From assembly GCA_000720375.1 (NCBI GenBank), contig JOAA01000001.1:434001-498000 (forward strand): a stretch of DNA of 64,000 bases. The letters run 5' to 3'. The notes under the pieces were generated by a model. That model was not told where the DNA came from. It made no database searches and worked only from the letters and a program-made list of their open reading frames with translations. The stretch comes from Rhodococcus rhodnii. Its GTDB lineage: Bacteria; Actinomycetota; Actinomycetes; Mycobacteriales; Pseudonocardiaceae. A program made the translations under genes and the position numbers. Shown here piece after piece: positions 58,098-64,000 of the stretch. Each line of letters begins with the position of its first letter. Positions within the stretch are counted from its first letter, which is position 1.

Positions 58098-59320
58098 ACC
58101 GGCGTCACCACCAGACAGGCGTTGTGGCCCCCGAAACCGAACGAGTTGGACAACGCGGGCCCGGGCGTCACCTTGCGTGGCTTGCCGTGCACGACGTCGA
58201 TCTGCATTCCCGGTTCGAGGTGCTCATGGTTTGCGGTTGGCGGCACCACGGACTCGCGCATGGCCATCACCGTGGCGATCAGCTCGACCGAGCCAGCGGC
58301 TCCGATCAGGTGCCCGATGACGCCCTTCGACGAGGTCACCGGCGGACCGTCCGGCCCGAAAACCTTGTGCAGGGCGACCGCTTCGGCGCGGTCGTTGTGC
58401 GGCGTGGACGTTCCGTGCGCGTTGACGTGCACGATGTCCCTCGGCTCAAGGCCGGCGCTCTGGACGGCCCTGGTCATCGCGGCGACCGCACCGGCGCCGT
58501 CCTCGGCGGGCATCGAGAGGTGAAAGGCGTCACTTGTGGCCGCGTAACCAGCGATTTCGGCGTAGAGCCTGGCTCCCCTGGCCCGCGCGTCCTCGGCCCG
58601 TTCCAATACGACGAAACCGGCGCCCTCCCCCATCACGAACCCGTCGCGGTCCTTGTCGAACGGCCTCGACGCGATCTGCGGGGTGTCGTTCCGGCTGGTC
58701 GTCACGGCGTTGAGATTGCCGAAGGCGGCCAGGGTCACTTCGGTCATGATCGACTCACAACCGCCGGCCAGCACGACGTCGGCCTGGCCGGTCTGCAGAA
58801 GCATTCGGGCGTAACCGATCGAGTCGGCGCCACTGGCGCATGTGGACGCGATGGTGAGCGCGGGGCCGTGCCAGCCGAGCTTCATGGACAGTGCGGCGGC
58901 CGCGGCGTTCGGCATGTTTATCAGCGGCATCAAGGGATTCACCTTGGCCGGTCCGCCTGTGTAGTAGTTGCGGGTCTCGTCGTCGCTGGTTTTCCTGCCA
59001 CCGACGGCGTTTCCGATCACGATGGCCGCCCGGCCCGGGTCTGGCCGCGGCGATCCCGCGTCGGCGTAAGCCTGTAGTGCGGCCGTAACGCCGTATCGCG
59101 CGAATGGATCAAGACGCCTTGCCTCTTTGGCACCAAGCACATCAAGTTGGTCGAACCCGGCGACCCGGCAGCCGATCCGCACCTTGTGACGATCCAGTCG
59201 CAGGCCGGTCAGCTCAGCGGCCGTGGAGCGGCCCGCTCGCAACACTGCCCAGAACTCGTCGAGCCGGCATCCCGCCGGCGTGACCACGCCCATCCCGGTG
59301 ATCACCACGCTGGCCGTCAT
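58094..59320 (-). CDS. Beta-ketoacyl synthase (FabF-like)
   Basis: 408 residues, start ATG 59320 with GGAGGGAG just upstream. Catalytic triad: Cys161 in IASTCASGADSIG, His302 in VNAHGTSTPHND, His337 in SSKGVIGHLIGAAG, with Lys332. The full active site means a condensing enzyme, not a chain-length factor. Closest in style to KAS II; it would extend the carrier-bound acyl chain with a malonyl unit. First gene of the cluster, divergent from the small secreted protein. No reductase or malonyltransferase is in the cluster, so those would come from primary metabolism. Confidence 0.92.
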   Translation of the reverse strand: MTASVVITGMGVVTPAGCRLDEFWAVLRAGRSTAAELTGLRLDRHKVRIGCRVAGFDQLDVLGAKEARRLDPFARYGVTAALQAYADAGSPRPDPGRAAIVIGNAVGGRKTSDDETRNYYTGGPAKVNPLMPLINMPNAAAAALSMKLGWHGPALTIASTCASGADSIGYARMLLQTGQADVVLAGGCESIMTEVTLAAFGNLNAVTTSRNDTPQIASRPFDKDRDGFVMGEGAGFVVLERAEDARARGARLYAEIAGYAATSDAFHLSMPAEDGAGAVAAMTRAVQSAGLEPRDIVHVNAHGTSTPHNDRAEAVALHKVFGPDGPPVTSSKGVIGHLIGAAGSVELIATVMAMRESVVPPTANHEHLEPGMQIDVVHGKPRKVTPGPALSNSFGFGGHNACLVVTPV

Positions 59321-59458
59321 CTCGGCTCCCTCCTGAAGCACACGGCCAAGTTGTACGTGGCCTGCCGCAACCGGCGCGCAACACGCGGCGGGCCGGGGTG
59401 GAACGAAGATCGAGTTGCTTCTCGGCCAGGAAACCCGTTGGATCGGGGCACATCCGAA

Positions 59459-59471
59459 AGCCCATTGGGCT
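59459..59471. promoter_or_regulatory. Palindrome AGCCCA-T-TGGGCT
   Basis: Perfect 6-bp arms with one central base between the divergent ketosynthase and secreted-protein genes, 21 bp before the ATG of the latter. Possible operator. Confidence 0.3.
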
Positions 59472-59491
59472 CCCTACACAGAGGTGATGAC

Positions 59492-59947
59492 ATGTTCCGG
59501 AGATCGGCAATCCTCGCCGCGGCGCTGGCGCTGGCCGTCACGCCCGCTGCGTCGGCCGACGAAGGACAACTCGATGTCCAGCTCGAACCCGGTTACTTCA
59601 TGACCATTCGCGACGGCATCCTCTACGGCAGCGACTACGTGTCGTACAACGAGTTCACGATCAACGTCACGGCACTCGAAGCCGCGAACGAAGTGAACAT
59701 CTTTGTTTCGCTGCCTTACGAAGTACATGTCGACGGGCACGAGGGAGACGGGTGGACCTGCTGGGACGTCGACGGCGGGATCGACTGCACCAACACCGAG
59801 CCCGCACTGGCCGGCGCGGAACTGCCGTCACTGCTGGTCCGAATCAACCCGGACTGTGAGAACACGCTGCGCGACTCGTTCGACGTGTACTCAGCGGGCG
59901 CGCACCGCTACGGGATTCCTTTCATCTGTTACCCGACAGGCACGTGA
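59492..59947 (+). CDS. Small secreted protein, unknown
   Basis: 151 residues. The N-terminus MFRRSAILAAALALAVTPAA ends at SAD, a clear Sec signal peptide, with GAGGTG upstream of ATG 59492. The mature part is acidic (many Asp/Glu) and beta-strand-like, rich in Tyr (LEPGYFMTIRDGILYGSDYV), with five Cys (WTCWDVDGGIDCTN, INPDCE, FICYP) that could form disulphides. No family recognised. Followed by a strong terminator. The gene is divergent from the ketosynthase operon and may share its control. Confidence 0.75.
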   Translation: MFRRSAILAAALALAVTPAASADEGQLDVQLEPGYFMTIRDGILYGSDYVSYNEFTINVTALEAANEVNIFVSLPYEVHVDGHEGDGWTCWDVDGGIDCTNTEPALAGAELPSLLVRINPDCENTLRDSFDVYSAGAHRYGIPFICYPTGT

Positions 59948-59952
59948 AACCG

Positions 59953-59988
59953 CACGCCGGGTGCCCGTGAAGCCAGGCACCCGGCGTG
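59953..59988 (+). terminator. Terminator hairpin after secreted protein
   Basis: CACGCCGGGTGCC-10 nt-GGCACCCGGCGTG, 13 perfect pairs, starting 6 bp after the stop codon. GC-rich stem without long U-tract, typical for actinomycetes. Confidence 0.75.
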
Positions 59989-60115
59989 ACTACGTCACGT
60001 GGCCGGCCATGAAAAGCTCATGGTGTAGGGGTAGACGACCACATGGGTGTCGGCAATCCTTTGGACAAGCGTCTGTTGGGGCGCTTGTTGTCCAAGCCGA
60101 CTGGGGTGGTCGGAA

Positions 60116-63100
60116 ATGCTCATCAGGCTGACGGGCCTCATCACCATTGAGCGTGATGATGCCCCGCCTCGGCATTTGTCCAGCGCACAGGCCCAAGTCG
60201 CGTTCGCGCGGCTGACCCTCGAGCGCGCAGGCGGGACGAGCAGGGACCAGCTGGCGGACACAGTGTGGCCGGAGGGATTGCCCGACACGTGGGCGTCCGC
60301 ACTGCGCAGTGTGGTCAGTCGCGTACGGGGATTCGTTGTGGGCGGCGACATCGGGGCGCGTCCGCCGATCATCGCGCAAGGCGGTCGCTACCTGCTCAAA
60401 CTGCCCGCGGATGCCCGGATCGACTTGGAAGAAGCCGAAACCGAAGCCACCCAGGCCACCGAAGCGTTTGGCAAAGGCGAATACGACGATGCGGAGCGCC
60501 TTGCCGCCGCTGCGGTGAACACTCTGGAACGCCCCTTTCTCCCAGATCATGAAGGTGAATGGGTTACCAGTGTGCGTGAGCGGACCGCAGAACTTCTTGT
60601 CTCCGCATTGGAAACCGCAAGCCTTGCGGCGTCGGCAAGACACGACGACCGCAACGCGCTGAGGTTCGCCGACGAGGCCGTAAGACGCGCTCCGCTCAGG
60701 GAAAGCGCGCACCGATGCCGGATGACCGCGCACGTCGCCGCAGGCAATCGGGCCGAAGCGCTGAAGTCCTACCACGAGCTGCGCCGAATGCTGGCCGAGG
60801 AACTCGGCATCGACCCGGCACCGGAAACCCAAGCGGCGTATGCGGATTTGCTTGGCGGTCCGGTCGTCATGCCGACGAGAACGCGCACGCCACGAGCTCC
60901 GAGCTCCGCTCCCTTTGTCGGCCGACGGCAGGAACTCGCGCGGTTGGCGGCCATATGGGCGCAAGTCGAGGACGGTGCCTGCCACATGGCGCTCGTCACC
61001 GGCGAACCGGGAATCGGCAAGACCAGGCTGGTCACCGAACTCGCCAAGCGCATCAGCGTCGCCGGCGGGACCGTGATGTACGGCCGATGTGACGAGAAGT
61101 CCACTGTGCCCTGCCATGCTTTCGTCGAAGCTGTCAACGGGTTCATCGCGGCCACACCGGAAGACTCGTTGCCGTCGTTGAGCAGGAGCACCATCCGTAC
61201 GTTGGCAGACCCGTTGCCGTCCAAACGCGCCGATCTGCTGATGGCCTTGACGGACCTGCTCGTCAAGACCTCGGCCGAGGAGCCGGTGTTCGTCGTCCTC
61301 GACGACCTGGATCTGGCCGACGGCGACACATTCACCCTGCTGCGGCGGCTTTCCCGGTACCGGACTGGAACATCGTTACTCATCGCCGCGACCGCGTGCG
61401 CACCTGGACGCCGTCCAACCGCGGCAGATCACTATGCGTCAGCGATTCACGACGTCGACCGGGACGACTGGCTGCGCCGGATCGGCCTGCCAGGACTTGA
61501 CGAATCCGATGTGGCCGCGTTGATCCGCCGGATCACGCCGGACACCAAGGACACGCCCGAACCGGTGCGTCTGGTCGCCGAGACCGCCGGGAACACGTTT
61601 CTCATCCTGGAACTCCTGCGGTGGCACAGCGACCCGGACAGCACCAAACCGGCGATGCCCTCCGGTGTCATCGAGTACGCGAGCGCCCGGCTCGCCGCGA
61701 CCGACCACCGCACAAGGCAATTGCTGCGGACCGCGTCGGCCGCGGGCGTGAGCTTCGAGCTCGACCTGGTCGCCGAAGCCGCGGAGCTCACCGAGGCCGA
61801 CGCGTTCGAAGCGCTGGACACGGCGGTCAACGACGGACTCATCGCGGAAATCCCAGCGACACATGAGTACCGGTTCGTCCACGACGTCGTGCGCCGCGCG
61901 ATCTACGAGCAGGCCAGTGCGGCACGACGCCGCTGGCTGCACACCCGACTCGCGGACGCCATCGAACACCGCCGAGCGGGTGAACTCCGGCGCTACAGCC
62001 GCACGATGGCGCATCACCGCGCGGCAGGCGCTGTCCCACACGGAGATCAGCGTGCCGTGCGGTGGGGGTGGCGTGCGGCGGCGTGGGCGAGCCAGGACGA
62101 GGCCGTTCACTTGCACCGTCAGGCATTGCGGCACGTGCCGTCCGCCGACCACGAGCTGCGGGCCGAAGCGCTGACCAACCTCGGACTGGCACAACTCGCG
62201 GCCGGACACGAGGAATGCGAACAGACCCTGTTGGACGGCGCGATCCAGGCATTGCACAACGGACGACTCAACATGGCCGCACAAGCCGCACTCGGCCTCG
62301 CGGACGTCGTCCTGGACCGGCCGAGAATGCGCAGTGAAGCCACCGCGTTGATCGAAATGCTCGTGGGGACAACACCTCCCCGGGCGGTCAGCGCGATCGA
62401 CGACGTCACGGTCGGCCGGTTGCTCGCGCGTCTGGCCCGGCTGGAACGTCCGATCACGATAGCCGCGAAACCGGCGCTCACCGCGATGTCCCGTGAGCTG
62501 CAATTGCTCGAAGGACCTGCACACGTGCGGCGCAGGATGCAACTCGCCGGCGAGATGCTGGCGGTCGCAGAGGCCGTTGAGGACACCTACGAGGCCGTGA
62601 TCGCGGCGCACCACTGTGCGATGGCTGCCGAACTGTCCGGTGACGGCTCGGCCGCGCTGACTGACCTCGTGGTCGCGATCGACAACGCAGGCGGCACGCT
62701 CGGTCAGGCGTTGTCGCTGGACAGGTCGGTCGCGATCGCCGTGACACAAGGTCAATTCGCGCAGGCCACGGCGATGACCCAACGCCTGCACCGGGTTCCG
62801 GACGACACCGACCACCGGATCCATCCCGTCCCGGGAACTTTGGCGGCGCGTCAAATGCTGGTCGTCAGTTGGTTGCGTGGCAGCACGGACGACAGGTGGT
62901 TCGCCAGTACGCGCGAGGCCGCCGAGCGTTCGCTGATCGCGTTGATCGGCGGCGATCGTGGCCTTCCTCACTTGACAGTGCGTGCGCTCGCGACTGGCGT
63001 CGAGGCGATAGCGTCGGGGGACGAATGGCCGCATATCGTTGGCCTGCTTGCTCTTGGCGGTTATGAACTGGGTGATCCGACCACCGCGGAGGCGCTGCGC

Positions 63101-63412
63101 AAGCTGCTGGAACCGCACGCGGAGCTCAACTGCGGCGTCGGGTACCGTACTTTCGCCGGATCGGCGTCATTCCATCTTGGCCGGTTGGCGGTTATCGTTG
63201 GTGACTGGGACGACGCGGAGCAGCATCTCACCGCGGCGCTCACCGGGTTCGGCGAACGCCAAGCCCGGCCGTGGACGGCCCTGGCACAACTGGCGCTGGC
63301 GCGAGCGATGGAGGCACGAGGACACGCAGGAGACCGAAGGCGAGCGGAAACCCTGCGTGCTGAGGCGAACTGGACCCTCGCCAGCCTCGACCTGCATCCG
63401 CGGTCAGCGTAA
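60116..63412 (+). CDS. SARP/BTAD-type regulator with AAA ATPase
   Basis: 1098 residues, start ATG 60116 (MLIRLTGLITIERDDAPPRH). A winged-helix-like N-terminus (about 1-100: TWASALRSVVSRVRGFVVGG), activation domain to residue 250 (LGIDPAPETQAAYADLLGG), AAA ATPase with TGEPGIGKTRLVTELA and VFVVLDDLDLADGD, then helical repeats to the end. No LuxR domain. It is more divergent than the three other regulators of this kind in the window (the DNA-binding part is shorter). Adjacent to the ketosynthase-trp cluster and the best candidate for its activator, by position only. Confidence 0.88.
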   Translation: MLIRLTGLITIERDDAPPRHLSSAQAQVAFARLTLERAGGTSRDQLADTVWPEGLPDTWASALRSVVSRVRGFVVGGDIGARPPIIAQGGRYLLKLPADARIDLEEAETEATQATEAFGKGEYDDAERLAAAAVNTLERPFLPDHEGEWVTSVRERTAELLVSALETASLAASARHDDRNALRFADEAVRRAPLRESAHRCRMTAHVAAGNRAEALKSYHELRRMLAEELGIDPAPETQAAYADLLGGPVVMPTRTRTPRAPSSAPFVGRRQELARLAAIWAQVEDGACHMALVTGEPGIGKTRLVTELAKRISVAGGTVMYGRCDEKSTVPCHAFVEAVNGFIAATPEDSLPSLSRSTIRTLADPLPSKRADLLMALTDLLVKTSAEEPVFVVLDDLDLADGDTFTLLRRLSRYRTGTSLLIAATACAPGRRPTAADHYASAIHDVDRDDWLRRIGLPGLDESDVAALIRRITPDTKDTPEPVRLVAETAGNTFLILELLRWHSDPDSTKPAMPSGVIEYASARLAATDHRTRQLLRTASAAGVSFELDLVAEAAELTEADAFEALDTAVNDGLIAEIPATHEYRFVHDVVRRAIYEQASAARRRWLHTRLADAIEHRRAGELRRYSRTMAHHRAAGAVPHGDQRAVRWGWRAAAWASQDEAVHLHRQALRHVPSADHELRAEALTNLGLAQLAAGHEECEQTLLDGAIQALHNGRLNMAAQAALGLADVVLDRPRMRSEATALIEMLVGTTPPRAVSAIDDVTVGRLLARLARLERPITIAAKPALTAMSRELQLLEGPAHVRRRMQLAGEMLAVAEAVEDTYEAVIAAHHCAMAAELSGDGSAALTDLVVAIDNAGGTLGQALSLDRSVAIAVTQGQFAQATAMTQRLHRVPDDTDHRIHPVPGTLAARQMLVVSWLRGSTDDRWFASTREAAERSLIALIGGDRGLPHLTVRALATGVEAIASGDEWPHIVGLLALGGYELGDPTTAEALRKLLEPHAELNCGVGYRTFAGSASFHLGRLAVIVGDWDDAEQHLTAALTGFGERQARPWTALAQLALARAMEARGHAGDRRRAETLRAEANWTLASLDLHPRSA

Positions 63413-63418
63413 CCAACG

Positions 63419-63464
63419 GCCCCCTCGTGAGTGGTTCGGTCACACAACTACCTCACGAGGGGGC
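63419..63464. terminator. Bidirectional hairpin between converging genes
   Basis: GCCCCCTCGTGAG and CTCACGAGGGGGC form 13 perfect pairs around a 20-nt loop, between the SARP stop and the AccE stop. Arms share CTCGTGAG with the hairpins at 47792 and 53163-53292. Confidence 0.75.
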
Positions 63465-63468
63465 TGTT

Positions 63469-63678
63469 CTATGCGACACGTCGTGCGCGCAGCGGTGTCC
63501 ACGCGCCGGGCGGGCGGTACGTGGGACGACCAGGGCCCGTGGCCCACAGTGACTCGCGGTCAGCCTCGGCACTCTGCTGAGCCGCCTTCGCCTTGATCGC
63601 GGTCAGTACCGCGATCAAGGCGGCGAGTTCCTCGTCATCCGGCCGGCCCTTGACCACGACGACGTCGGCCGGGGTCAT
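63469..63678 (-). CDS. Acyl-CoA carboxylase epsilon subunit
   Basis: 69 residues, the short form of the AccE/PccE epsilon subunit that stabilises actinobacterial acyl-CoA carboxylases. The N-terminal VVVVKGRPDDEELAALIAVL is the family signature; the C-terminal RPTYRPPGAW tail is also typical. Its ATG overlaps the beta-subunit stop by 4 bp. The product would support malonyl- or methylmalonyl-CoA supply. Confidence 0.88.
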   Translation of the reverse strand: MTPADVVVVKGRPDDEELAALIAVLTAIKAKAAQQSAEADRESLWATGPGRPTYRPPGAWTPLRARRVA

Positions 63679-64000
63679 ACCGGCGGGTTCCCGTGCTTGG
63701 CGTAGGTGAACGAACCGCGCTTGTTGCGCAGCATCTCCAACGCGTCGACCAGGATGTGGCGGGTCTGCGCCGGGTCGATCACGTCGTCGACCAGGCCGTT
63801 CTCCGCGGCGTAGTAGGGGTGCATGAGCATTTCCTTGTACTCGTTCATCTTCTGCACACGGGTGGCCTCCGGATCGTCGGAAGCGGCGATCTCGCGCCGG
63901 AAGATGACGTTCGCCGCGCCGTCCGCGCCCATCACCGCGATCTCGTTGGTGGGCCACGCGAACGACAGGTCAGACCCGATGGACCGCGAGTCCATCACGA
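63675..64000 (-). CDS. Acyl-CoA carboxylase beta (carboxyltransferase) subunit, C-terminal part
   Basis: The right edge cuts the gene; 108 C-terminal residues are seen. SDLSFAWPTNEIAVMGADGA and ANVIFRREI are in the second carboxyltransferase half, and the end (YYAAENGLVDDVIDPAQTRH, DALEMLRNKRGSFTYAKHGN, PPV) is diagnostic for AccD/PccB of actinobacteria. It transfers CO2 from biotin to propionyl- or acetyl-CoA. Translation-coupled to the epsilon subunit. Confidence 0.9.
   Translation of the reverse strand, partial: VMDSRSIGSDLSFAWPTNEIAVMGADGAANVIFRREIAASDDPEATRVQKMNEYKEMLMHPYYAAENGLVDDVIDPAQTRHILVDALEMLRNKRGSFTYAKHGNPPV

Noticed and set aside
50592..59320. Ordinary tryptophan operon
   Set aside because: trpB and trpE/G are absent, TrpD and TrpC have altered active sites, and KS, A domain, carrier and cupin genes are interleaved.
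1..64000. tRNA, rRNA, CRISPR array, transposase or integrase genes
   Set aside because: None seen on reading; without a covariance search small RNAs cannot be fully excluded.

Overview
The window is high-GC actinomycete DNA. Tightly packed genes, GTG/TTG starts, many 4-bp ATGA/GTGA overlaps, four SARP/AfsR-type regulators, a StrR-like regulator and an acyl-CoA carboxylase epsilon subunit suggest a filamentous actinobacterium, most likely Pseudonocardiaceae (inference from style and gene content, not a database match).

Layout. 1-14.1 kb is ordinary accessory DNA: a partial ECF sigma factor, a DUF418-type membrane protein, a LysE exporter, a TetR/SDR pair with operator-like palindromes, a putative zinc peptidase, a stress protein with an ArsB/SLC13-type permease, a DctA-type symporter, a two-component system whose kinase carries a duplicated sensor module, and a DUF2079 membrane protein with a Tat-exported beta-propeller-like protein. 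14.2-23.5 kb is a regulator block: two giant SARP ATPases, a LuxR-type regulator with a degenerate receiver, and a GntR regulator with an unassigned N-terminal domain.

23.7-34.9 kb is a phenazine gene cluster in two divergent arms. One arm reads phzB, a PhzM-like methyltransferase, a PhzH-like glutamine amidotransferase, a DUF4180 protein and a HAD hydrolase. The other reads StrR-like regulator, phzD, phzE, a small ABM-like protein and phzG with start/stop overlaps. phzF and a serine hydrolase lie between them. phzC is absent, so DAHP supply presumably comes from primary metabolism. The predicted product is a methylated and/or amidated phenazine carboxylate.

35-50.5 kb holds a CopC-like protein, a third SARP, an alpha/beta hydrolase, an ECF42-type sigma factor with its DGPF partner, a multicopper oxidase, a PLP decarboxylase/GNAT/DUF6875 operon, two DUF1772 proteins, a hemerythrin protein and an NmrA-like protein.

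50.6-59.3 kb is the most unusual part: a compact minus-strand cluster of ten genes. In transcription order it encodes ketosynthase, double-hotdog hydratase, stand-alone adenylation enzyme, carrier protein, TrpD-like, TrpA-like, EctC-like cupin, acyl-CoA dehydrogenase, TrpF and TrpC-like. TrpB, EctA and EctB are absent. TrpD and TrpC have lost hallmark active-site residues, which suggests that the ribosylation, Amadori, ring-closure and retro-aldol logic of tryptophan synthesis has been redirected to a different amino-acid-derived substrate. A fourth SARP (60.1-63.4 kb) lies next to this cluster. The right edge holds acyl-CoA carboxylase epsilon and beta subunits.

A family of hairpins sharing arms of the type CTCGTGAGTGGTTT occurs at several gene ends, and near-perfect palindromes occur in several divergent promoters. 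No tRNA, rRNA, CRISPR array, transposase or integrase was seen.
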